From Cedecea lapagei (GTDB lineage Bacteria; Pseudomonadota; Gammaproteobacteria; Enterobacterales; Enterobacteriaceae), in the NCBI RefSeq assembly GCF_900635955.1, contig NZ_LR134201.1, positions 3,410,001 to 3,474,000 of the forward strand: a stretch of 64,000 nucleotides of DNA. The letters run 5' to 3'. Shown here piece by piece: positions 1 to 6,395 of the stretch (position 1 is the stretch's first letter; every line of letters starts with the position of its first letter). The translations under genes and the position numbers were made by a program. A model generated the notes under the pieces. The model was not told the DNA's origin. It did not search any database and was given only the letters and a program-made list of their open reading frames with translations.

Positions 1-837
1 AATAAAAGCCTGCGGCAATATCAGCGCATCCTTGATTAGATCTGCCAGGTCAAACACCAGCCCACCTCGTCGCGTCTTGCCGTGTAACACCGCGAGGCCA
101 TGCGGTATTCCCATCACCCAGGCCGCTACCGCAGCGAGCCCGTATGCCAAATAGTTGCCTTGATCTAATAAACGGTTGGCGCCGTCAGTCCCTCCACCAC
201 GTTTAGAACGCGTAAAGTCGCCATACTGCACCGCATCACTGGCTAATTTATAAAGGGCTTTAGTGAGCTGAGCTTCCTGCAGCATCAATTCATTATGGCT
301 GGAGGCTTTTTCTATACCGGCGTGAAAGCGTTCTAACTTATCTTTTAATATTGTGATCTGGGGAGTAAAGCGTGTTTCCCGCATCATTTTGGCACCGGAC
401 CAGTAACGCTCTATTTGCTGCAGTCGAATATATTGAAAACTCTTAGCGGCAATTAACCTTTTCTCTTCATCAAACCAAAATGATACCCAGTCCTGCAGAT
501 ATTCTGTTGGACGATATTCACTTTGTGGTGTAACCCATGAAACATCGATATCGACTTCATTACCTGAGTAGAGGGGCGTTCCATCGCTCCCACAAAAACC
601 GACCAGCACACCAGCCCTTGCAAACTCTCGCATGGCGGCCTGCGTGACAGATGTGCCGGTTCCCAGCATCACAACCGTGGTATTAGCTATGGGGATATTC
701 CAGTAAAGAGAGGATTTACCTTCATCGGTAACATATTCCACTCGTCCACCGTTTACTAACACCCGGCAATATTGAAGATAATAAATATTTGCTCGTTTAG
801 AATGAAGAATGGTTTTTAAGTCAGAAGGCATCAACAT
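1..837 (-). CDS. cas1: Type I-F CRISPR integrase Cas1 (partial, 3' end outside window)
   Basis: Reading leftward from ATG at 837, 279 codons are open with no stop, so the C-terminus lies before base 1; I-F Cas1 proteins are usually about 325 residues. Cas1 is the metal-dependent nuclease/integrase that, with Cas2 (fused to Cas3 in I-F), inserts new spacers. The start MLMPSDLK, the stretch SKRGGGTDGANRLLD and the IPHGLAVLHGKTRRG block are typical of I-F Cas1. By correspondence to the Pseudomonas aeruginosa enzyme (E190, H254, D268) I assign the metal ligands to E188, H252 and D266. A second in-frame ATG lies two codons in (829-831). The rest of the cas operon (cas2-3, csy genes) would be to the left, not visible. 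The gene points away from the small array that lies just upstream of it. Confidence 0.93.
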   Translation of the reverse strand, partial: MLMPSDLKTILHSKRANIYYLQYCRVLVNGGRVEYVTDEGKSSLYWNIPIANTTVVMLGTGTSVTQAAMREFARAGVLVGFCGSDGTPLYSGNEVDIDVSWVTPQSEYRPTEYLQDWVSFWFDEEKRLIAAKSFQYIRLQQIERYWSGAKMMRETRFTPQITILKDKLERFHAGIEKASSHNELMLQEAQLTKALYKLASDAVQYGDFTRSKRGGGTDGANRLLDQGNYLAYGLAAVAAWVMGIPHGLAVLHGKTRRGGLVFDLADLIKDALILPQAFI

Positions 838-993
838 AGCTATTACATCCATGCAATTGAATACAATGCTCCCAAGGGAAGCATCATAGCGTTTTTTTAC
901 TTAAAAACTGATGATTTACTCAAAATAAATGATACCAGTAGTTCTGACAACATAGTGAATAAATTTCATTTAATGCATAAATGGGCGTTTAAT

Positions 994-1141
994 AATTTGA
1001 TCTGCCTGCACGGCAGTGAACTGAAGAAAACACAACCCGTGTCGCCTGTCCAGTTTCTAAGCTGCCTGCACGGCAGTGAACTGCGGTCGTCGCTGGATGA
1101 AGCTGTAACTGATTTTCTAAGCTGCCTGCACGGCAGTGAAC
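994..1141 (-). CRISPR. Type I-F CRISPR array, three repeats and two spacers
   Basis: Three 28-bp repeats sit at exact 60-bp spacing (994-1021, 1054-1081, 1114-1141) with 32-bp spacers at 1022-1053 and 1082-1113, the standard I-F geometry. Read on the minus strand the repeat starts GTTCACTGCCGTGCAGGCAG and ends CTTAGAAA, the I-F repeat with its internal palindrome. The repeat nearest cas1 (994-1021) has a degenerate last eight bases, which marks it as the leader-distal terminal repeat. The leader is therefore on the high-coordinate side, from 1142. I cannot identify the spacer targets, and neither spacer matches anything I noticed elsewhere in the window. Confidence 0.95.
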
Positions 1142-1498
1142 AAGAGATTTTCACATCTAACTCTCTGTTGCAATGAATAAAAGAGTCTCTTTTTCTCTTC
1201 ATACCCTTTTTTATACACTCCTGTACAACTCCATTAAATCAATAAGTTACAAGCTGAGTTTAAAAAAGGGTTCGCGAACGATCCGGCTTTGGCATCGCTG
1301 AAACCATAGGAAAATCCGTTAATGGGCTGATGACTAACCCGAATACCGCATTGCATCGACTAACAGAGGGAAATCTGTCGTGTGCTTGCTTGCCGCCGGA
1401 CGTATTGCGGCGTGGCCGGTTAGTCATATTTTCAAAATAATCAGGTGAGCCAACAACGTTAACTTATCGCCCTCTCTTCCGCCCGGAGGAGAGGCTAT
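1142..1498. other. Intergenic region: CRISPR leader and an unexplained inverted-repeat element
   Basis: No gene is supported here. Bases 1142 to about 1260 are A/T-rich and, read on the minus strand, form the expected leader just upstream of the first repeat. Bases 1330-1427 contain a perfect 10-bp inverted repeat (ATGACTAACC at 1330-1339, GGTTAGTCAT at 1418-1427) enclosing two smaller hairpins: CGAC/GTCG at 1357-1380 and GCCGC/GCGGC at 1392-1411. GACTAAC occurs at 1332-1338 and 1358-1364, and inverted at 1419-1425. This could be a structured RNA, a protein-binding site or a REP-like element; I cannot tell which. Confidence 0.6.
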
Positions 1499-1511
1499 TC
1501 GGTCCTACCAA
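1499..1511 (+). promoter_or_regulatory. LldR operator O1 upstream of lldPRD
   Basis: TCGGTCCTACCAA is a near-perfect copy of the second operator 125 bp downstream and fits the GGT-N3-ACC palindrome bound by FadR-subfamily GntR regulators. In E. coli LldR uses two operators, one about 105 bp upstream of the lldP transcription start and one just downstream of it, for DNA-loop control; the spacing here is the same. Confidence 0.8.
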
Positions 1512-1566
1512 TTTCGCTAAAAACGTGCCCTTTTCTACAAATTACCGATAAAGGCCATCCAGACCG

Positions 1567-1595
1567 TTGCCAATAGTTAACACAAGATTAACCAT
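1567..1595 (+). promoter_or_regulatory. Candidate lldP promoter with overlapping ArcA-like direct repeat
   Basis: TTGCCA at 1567-1572 could be a -35 box; 17 bp downstream only a weak -10 is present, as expected for an activated promoter. The two LldR operators place the transcription start near 1608 by analogy with E. coli. GTTAA at 1576-1580 and ATTAA at 1587-1591 form a direct repeat with 11-bp period, the pattern bound by ArcA, which represses lld in E. coli without oxygen. Confidence 0.4.
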
Positions 1596-1623
1596 TAGCC
1601 ATCATTTGCTCTACAAAGCAAAA

Positions 1624-1636
1624 TTGGTCCTACCAA
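1624..1636 (+). promoter_or_regulatory. LldR operator O2 near the lldP transcript start
   Basis: TTGGTCCTACCAA is a perfect 5-bp-arm palindrome around CCT. It lies 44 bp upstream of the lldP start codon and 125 bp (centre to centre) from O1, matching the two-operator arrangement known for LldR. Confidence 0.85.
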
Positions 1637-1679
1637 TCTAATAAAAAACGATAAACGCCTCACCCTGGAGAACACCTGC

Positions 1680-3335
1680 ATGCAAGTCTGGCCACAACTC
1701 TACGATCCGCTCGGGAATATCTGGCTGTCGAGCCTGATTGCCGCGATCCCGATTCTGTTCTTCTTCTTCGCGCTGATTAAGCTGCGCATGAAGGGCTACA
1801 AAGCCGCGACGCTGACGGTATTTCTCGCCCTGCTGGTCGCGCTGTTTCTGTACCGCATGCCGTTGGACCGCGCGCTGGCCTCGGTGGTGTACGGGTTCTT
1901 CTATGGCCTGTGGCCCATCGCCTGGATAATTGTCGCCGCGGTGTTCGTCTATAAGATTTCGGTAAAAACCGGGCAGTTCAGCATTATCCGCTCCTCTATC
2001 CTGTCGATTACGCCGGATCAGCGCCTGCAAATGCTGATCGTCGGCTTCTCTTTCGGGGCGTTTCTGGAAGGTGCTGCCGGGTTTGGCGCGCCGGTTGCGA
2101 TTACCGCCGCCCTGCTGGTCGGCCTCGGCTTCAAGCCGCTTTATGCCGCTGGTTTGTGCCTGATCGTCAACACTGCGCCGGTTGCCTTTGGCGCCATGGG
2201 GATCCCCATTATCGTTGCCGGGCAGGTCACCGGCCTGGATAGCTTCGAGATCGGCCAGATGGTGGGCCGCCAGCTGCCGTTCCTGACGATTATCGTGCTG
2301 TTCTGGATCATGGCAATTATGGACGGCTGGCGCGGTATCAAAGAGACCTGGCCTGCCGTAATGGTCGCGGGCGGCTCGTTTGCTATCGCGCAGTATCTCA
2401 GCTCAAACTTTATCGGCCCTGAGCTGCCGGACATTATCTCATCCCTGGTGTCGCTGGTGTGCCTGACGGCGTTCCTGCGCGTCTGGAAACCGGTGCGTAT
2501 TTTCCGCTTTGATAGCGAGGATGCGGCAGCGGCCACGCGGGAACAGTTATCTCAAAAGTACACAACCGGGCAGATTGTTAAGGCCTGGATGCCTTTCCTG
2601 TTCCTGACGGCCACGGTCACCCTGTGGAGCATCCCGCCGTTTAAAGCGCTGTTCGCCAAAGGCGGCGCGATGGCAGACTGGATCTATAATTTCCCGGTGC
2701 CGTTCCTCGACAACCTGGTCGCCAAAATGCCGCCGGTCGTTGCCGCCAGTGTGCCCTATGCCGCGGTCTTTAAGTTTGACTGGCTGTCGGCCACCGGCAC
2801 CGCCATTCTGGTCGCAGCGCTGGTCTCTGTTATCTATCTGCGCATGAAGCCAAAAGCGGCGCTGGCGACCTTTGGTGAGACGCTGAAGGAGCTGGCGCTG
2901 CCGATTTACTCCATCGGCATGGTGCTGGCGTTTGCTTTTATCTCCAACTATTCCGGGCTGTCGGCAACGCTTGCCCTGGCGCTGGCGCACACCGGCCACG
3001 CCTTTACCTTTTTCTCGCCGTTCCTTGGCTGGCTGGGCGTGTTCCTGACCGGATCGGACACCTCCTCTAACGCGCTGTTTGCCGCACTGCAGGCGACGAC
3101 CGCGCAGCAGATTGGCGTCTCGGACCTGCTTCTGGTGGCGGCCAACACCACCGGCGGCGTCACCGGCAAGATGATTTCGCCGCAGTCCATAGCCATTGCC
3201 TGCGCGGCGGTGGGGCTGGTGGGGAAAGAGTCAGACCTGTTCCGCTTCACCGTGAAGCACAGCCTGATCTTCACCTGCATGGTGGGCGTAATAACCACGC
3301 TGCAGGCCTATGTTTTAACCTGGATGATCCCATGA
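1680..3335 (+). CDS. lldP: L-lactate permease LldP
   Basis: LldP brings L-lactate (also D-lactate and glycolate) into the cell by proton symport across the inner membrane. The protein is 551 residues, the E. coli length, with about a dozen hydrophobic segments and long family-typical blocks such as FGAFLEGAAGFGAPVA and TGSDTSSNALFAALQAT. An SD-like CTGGAGAA lies a few bases before the ATG at 1680. It is the first gene of lldPRD: its stop shares the ATGA with the lldR start, so translation is probably coupled. Two LldR operators and an ArcA-like site lie upstream, so induction by lactate under aerobic conditions is expected. Confidence 0.96.
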   Translation: MQVWPQLYDPLGNIWLSSLIAAIPILFFFFALIKLRMKGYKAATLTVFLALLVALFLYRMPLDRALASVVYGFFYGLWPIAWIIVAAVFVYKISVKTGQFSIIRSSILSITPDQRLQMLIVGFSFGAFLEGAAGFGAPVAITAALLVGLGFKPLYAAGLCLIVNTAPVAFGAMGIPIIVAGQVTGLDSFEIGQMVGRQLPFLTIIVLFWIMAIMDGWRGIKETWPAVMVAGGSFAIAQYLSSNFIGPELPDIISSLVSLVCLTAFLRVWKPVRIFRFDSEDAAAATREQLSQKYTTGQIVKAWMPFLFLTATVTLWSIPPFKALFAKGGAMADWIYNFPVPFLDNLVAKMPPVVAASVPYAAVFKFDWLSATGTAILVAALVSVIYLRMKPKAALATFGETLKELALPIYSIGMVLAFAFISNYSGLSATLALALAHTGHAFTFFSPFLGWLGVFLTGSDTSSNALFAALQATTAQQIGVSDLLLVAANTTGGVTGKMISPQSIAIACAAVGLVGKESDLFRFTVKHSLIFTCMVGVITTLQAYVLTWMIP

Positions 3336-4120
3336 CCGAAGCTGTTCCGCGCCTTGCCGACCAGATGGTTGAGCGTATTAAGTCGCTGATTGATGAACGT
3401 AACCTGGAGGCGGGCATGCGGTTGCCCGCCGAACGCCAGTTGGCCGCCGAACTGGGCTGTTCGCGCTCGATTTTGCGCGAGGCGATACAGAAGCTGATTG
3501 GTGAAGGGGTGCTGGCCAGCCGACGGGGCGGCGGCACTTACCTGCGCTACCAGACCGAGCAATGGTCAGAACAGCGCATCGTGCAGCCGCTGAAAACACT
3601 GGTTGAGGGCGATCCCAATTACCAGTTGGATATTCTCGAAGCGAGGCACTCCATTGAAGGCAGCACGGCCTGGTATGCGGCGATGCGCGCAACGCCCGCA
3701 GACAAGGAAAAACTGATCGCCTGTTTCGACGCCACGCTCAAGTTTAAAGAAAGCGATGACCCGGATTTAGCGGCCCAGGCCGACGTCAGGTTTCACCTGG
3801 CGATTGCCGAAGCCTCCCACAATATCGTGCTGCTCCAGACCATGCGCGGGTTCTTTGACCTGCTGCAATCTTCGGTACTCCACAGCCGCCAGCGCATGTA
3901 CACCGTCCCGGCTATTTTTGCCGGGCTGACCGAGCAGCACGATGAACTGTTACAGGCGATTCTGGCCGGAGATGCCGAACGCGCAAGGCGAGCCGCCCAG
4001 TCGCATCTTGGCTACGTTCACGCCACCATCAAGACCCTGCAGGAAGATGAAGCCCGTCAGGCGCGCATTACCCGCCTCCCGGACGAAGCAAGTGATGAAA
4101 TAAGGGAAAAGAAAAGATGA
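3332..4120 (+). CDS. lldR: L-lactate-responsive GntR/FadR-type regulator LldR
   Basis: LldR is the lactate-sensing regulator of its own operon. The 262-residue protein (258 in E. coli) has an N-terminal winged helix at about residues 8-75 (LIDERNLEAGMRLPAERQLA, then LGCSRSILREAIQKL) and a helical FadR-type FCD effector domain at about 95-230, with the HLAIAEASHN segment that usually carries metal/ligand-binding residues. Start and stop overlap lldP and lldD by ATGA on both sides, giving a tight three-gene operon. The two GGT-N3-ACC palindromes at 1499 and 1624 are its likely targets. Confidence 0.95.
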   Translation: MTEAVPRLADQMVERIKSLIDERNLEAGMRLPAERQLAAELGCSRSILREAIQKLIGEGVLASRRGGGTYLRYQTEQWSEQRIVQPLKTLVEGDPNYQLDILEARHSIEGSTAWYAAMRATPADKEKLIACFDATLKFKESDDPDLAAQADVRFHLAIAEASHNIVLLQTMRGFFDLLQSSVLHSRQRMYTVPAIFAGLTEQHDELLQAILAGDAERARRAAQSHLGYVHATIKTLQEDEARQARITRLPDEASDEIREKKR

Positions 4121-5259
4121 TTATTTCCGCAGCAACAGACTATCGTGCCGCCGCCGAGCGCATTCTGCCGCCATTTTTATTCCACTACATCGACGGCGGC
4201 GCCTATGCCGAGCATACCCTGAAGCGCAACGTGGAAGATCTCGCTCAGGTGGCGCTCAGGCAGCGCGTGCTGAAAAATATGTCGGCGCTGAGCCTGGAAA
4301 CCAGGCTGTTTAACGAGACGCTCTCAATGCCAGTGGCACTTGGCCCTGTAGGGCTTTGCGGCATGTATGCACGCCGCGGAGAAGTGCAGGCCGCAAAGGC
4401 CGCTGCGGCAAAAGGCATCCCTTTTACCCTGTCGACGGTGTCCGTTTGCCCTATTGAAGAAGTCGCCCCCGCCATCAGCCGCCCGATGTGGTTCCAGCTC
4501 TATGTGCTGAAAGATCGGGGCTTTATGCGCAATGCGCTGGAGCGGGCGAAAGCCGCCGGTTGCTCGACGCTGGTATTCACCGTCGATATGCCAACGCCGG
4601 GCGCCCGCTACCGCGACGCACACTCTGGCATGAGCGGCCCTAACGCGGCGCTGCGCCGTTATCTCCAGGCAGTAACGCACCCGCAGTGGTCATGGGATGT
4701 CGGTTTAAACGGCCGTCCTCACGATCTGGGTAATATCTCCGCCTATCTCGGTAAACCGACCGGGCTGGAGGATTATATCGGCTGGCTGGCAAACAACTTT
4801 GATCCGTCCATTTCCTGGAAAGACCTGGAGTGGATCCGCGAGTTCTGGGACGGCCCGATGGTGATTAAAGGGATCCTCGACCCGGAAGATGCCCGCGACG
4901 CGGTGCGCTTTGGTGCCGACGGCATTGTGGTGTCTAACCACGGCGGCCGCCAGCTGGACGGCGTGCTCTCTTCCGCACGCGCCCTGCCCGCCATTGCCGA
5001 TGCGGTAAAAGGCGATATTACGATTCTGGCCGACAGCGGCATCCGCACCGGCCTGGACGTGGTGCGTATGATTGCGCTGGGCGCAGACACGGTGCTGCTG
5101 GGACGCGCCTTCCTGTATGCGCTGGCTACCCACGGCGAGGCTGGCGTCAGCAACCTGCTGAACCTGATTGAGAAAGAGATGCGCGTGGCAATGACGCTAA
5201 CCGGCGCGAAGTCTGTCGCCGACATTACGCCTGAGCTGCTGGTGCGCCAGGGCTTCTGA
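4117..5259 (+). CDS. lldD: Quinone-dependent L-lactate dehydrogenase LldD
   Basis: LldD is the FMN-dependent, membrane-associated enzyme that oxidises L-lactate to pyruvate and passes electrons to the quinone pool. The TIM-barrel alpha-hydroxy-acid oxidase fold is clear; catalytic H275 and R278 sit in SNHGGRQLDG, and the C-terminal FMN phosphate region GADTVLLGRAFLYA is present. The protein has 380 residues against 396 in E. coli; only the poorly conserved tail after LTGAKS is shorter, so activity should be intact. It is the last gene of lldPRD and converges on the toxin-antitoxin pair whose stop lies 7 bp away. Confidence 0.96.
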   Translation: MIISAATDYRAAAERILPPFLFHYIDGGAYAEHTLKRNVEDLAQVALRQRVLKNMSALSLETRLFNETLSMPVALGPVGLCGMYARRGEVQAAKAAAAKGIPFTLSTVSVCPIEEVAPAISRPMWFQLYVLKDRGFMRNALERAKAAGCSTLVFTVDMPTPGARYRDAHSGMSGPNAALRRYLQAVTHPQWSWDVGLNGRPHDLGNISAYLGKPTGLEDYIGWLANNFDPSISWKDLEWIREFWDGPMVIKGILDPEDARDAVRFGADGIVVSNHGGRQLDGVLSSARALPAIADAVKGDITILADSGIRTGLDVVRMIALGADTVLLGRAFLYALATHGEAGVSNLLNLIEKEMRVAMTLTGAKSVADITPELLVRQGF

Positions 5260-5266
5260 CCCGCGG

Positions 5267-5569
5267 CTAGCCCGCAATCTCTGAGAAGTGGATCCCCACC
5301 GCGTGCAGAACTTTTTTGGTGGTTTTGATGGTGGGGTTTCCACGCTCGGACAGCGTGCGATAGAGCGTTTCACGGTTTAGATTGGCCGTTCTGGCGACCT
5401 CCGCAAAACCGCCTCTTGCCTCCACCAGCCGGCGCATGGCAATAAGGAACATAGCTTCGCCATCTTCACCGTCCAGCCCAATGAAGGCTTCTTTAAGATA
5501 TTCTAAGGCGAAGGCGCGATCTTCGCGGAGCATATCAATAACTGTTTGATCAAATTCGCTAAATTTCAT
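5267..5569 (-). CDS. Antitoxin of a HigBA-like type II toxin-antitoxin pair
   Basis: This 100-residue protein starts at MKFSEFDQTV behind an AGGAAG ribosome site. Its C-terminal half is a helix-turn-helix (FAEVARTANLNRETLYRTLS, then NPTIKTTKKVLHAVG), the pattern of the 'probable addiction module antidote' family. Such proteins bind and neutralise the cognate RelE-fold toxin and repress the operon. The toxin gene is upstream on the same strand and overlaps it by 11 bp, the HigBA (toxin-first) order. The longer open frame upstream of MKFSEF is inside the toxin gene and is not used. The pair ends 7 bp from lldD. Confidence 0.88.
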   Translation of the reverse strand: MKFSEFDQTVIDMLREDRAFALEYLKEAFIGLDGEDGEAMFLIAMRRLVEARGGFAEVARTANLNRETLYRTLSERGNPTIKTTKKVLHAVGIHFSEIAG

Positions 5570-5888
5570 TTTTTCTTCCTTTATGCTCAAGCCACCATGC
5601 TGTTGCGCGCTCGATATCCGCCTGTTGATCACGTTTATCTCCTCCCGCCAGCAGTAGCCAAACGGCTTTACCGTCCTGGGCGTAGTAGACCCTGTAGCCA
5701 GGCCCTTCATCGATGCGCAGTTCCCATACGCCTTGCCCGCAGGGTTTATGATCGCCCGGGTTGCCCAACGAAAGCCGATCTATCCTCATGACTATTTTGG
5801 TTTTTGCTCTCGCATCCTTGAGCGCCCGCAGCCACTCTTTAAACGGCGTTTTTCCTTCTTTCGTTTCGAAGAACGTAATAATGTTCAT
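5559..5888 (-). CDS. RelE/HigB-like toxin of a type II toxin-antitoxin pair
   Basis: The 109-residue protein begins MNIITFFETKEGKTPF after a good GAGGAG site; an upstream in-frame extension lacks such a site. The core GVWELRIDEGPGYRVYYAQD and LLLAGGDKRDQQADI are those of the phage Gp49-like/RelE killer family (COG3657), which cleave mRNA or otherwise stop translation. The antitoxin start overlaps its last codons. A palindrome and an inverted repeat just upstream may be the autoregulatory operator. The family is known; the actual toxicity is inferred. Confidence 0.86.
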   Translation of the reverse strand: MNIITFFETKEGKTPFKEWLRALKDARAKTKIVMRIDRLSLGNPGDHKPCGQGVWELRIDEGPGYRVYYAQDGKAVWLLLAGGDKRDQQADIERATAWWLEHKGRKNEI

Positions 5889-5907
5889 CCTTGACTCCTC
5901 GAGTGTA

Positions 5908-5950
5908 GCTTTAAAGCAACAAATAAGCACGAACAAAATTGACTCGTGCT
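5908..5950 (-). promoter_or_regulatory. Likely operator/promoter of the toxin-antitoxin operon
   Basis: Upstream of the toxin start are a perfect 10-bp palindrome GCTTTAAAGC (5908-5917) and an inverted repeat AGCACGA / TCGTGCT (5926-5932 and 5944-5950). On the minus strand TTGTTC with a TAAAGC 17 bp downstream could be the -35/-10 pair lying between them, so antitoxin binding would block transcription. Confidence 0.45.
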
Positions 5951-6057
5951 GATTTTTCTCAGGGCAGGCTAACGGATTCTTGCGTGAGGTTGGTTGAAAT
6001 CGTTCTTTGACATGCCGGGATTGCGGCACGGGTTCCGGGACTTATGCATCCGGGCGC

Positions 6058-6087
6058 GGGGCTTTCAAAAATAGGCCTGAAAGCCCC
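6058..6087 (-). terminator. Stem-loop downstream of ilvN
   Basis: GGGGCTTTCA (6058-6067) and TGAAAGCCCC (6078-6087) form a perfect 10-bp stem 9 bp past the ilvN stop. There is no T-run on the ilvN-distal side, so it may be a transcript-end stabilising stem or a Rho-assisted end rather than a strong intrinsic terminator. On the plus strand it is followed by GGTTTTATTTA. Confidence 0.5.
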
Positions 6088-6095
6088 GGTTTTAT

Positions 6096-6392
6096 TTACT
6101 GCACAAATGCGGTCAGGCGGTTAAAGATGCCCGGGTCGTCGGCGTGGCGGATTATCTGCACGACATCCTCCAGCTTGTCGACCTGGCTGACCATCTGCTC
6201 AAGCCGCTGGTCGTCCCCCACCTGCAGCCATATGCGGCTCTGATCCCCTTCCGGCAGCGGCAGGCAGAGAATGCCCTCCACGTTGAACGCCCGACGGGCA
6301 AACAGGCCGCAAATATGTGACATCACGCCCGGGTGGTTGCGCACCGTAAGTTCCAGAATGACGGTTGATTGTTTGGCGATTGATTGTTGCAT
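6096..6392 (-). CDS. ilvN: Acetolactate synthase I regulatory subunit IlvN
   Basis: IlvN is the small subunit of acetohydroxyacid synthase I; it binds valine and gives feedback control of IlvB. The 98-residue protein is a single ACT domain (VILELTVRNHPGVMSHICGL, then RRAFNVEGILCLPL), slightly longer than the 96 residues of E. coli. It lies 3 bp after the ilvB stop, so the two are co-transcribed and probably coupled. A stem-loop closes the operon. Confidence 0.95.
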   Translation of the reverse strand: MQQSIAKQSTVILELTVRNHPGVMSHICGLFARRAFNVEGILCLPLPEGDQSRIWLQVGDDQRLEQMVSQVDKLEDVVQIIRHADDPGIFNRLTAFVQ

Positions 6393-6395
6393 GGC

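Noticed and set aside
955..1202. Open frames of 73 and 78 codons on both strands across the CRISPR array
   Set aside because: They only translate the 60-bp-periodic repeats; the geometry is that of a CRISPR array, not a repeat protein.
1330..1427. Integron attC site
   Set aside because: The outer repeats resemble but do not match the RYYYAAC/GTTRRRY core sites, and there is no integrase or cassette gene.
5212..5259. LldD as a truncated pseudogene
   Set aside because: Only about 16 poorly conserved C-terminal residues are missing; active-site and FMN-binding regions are intact.
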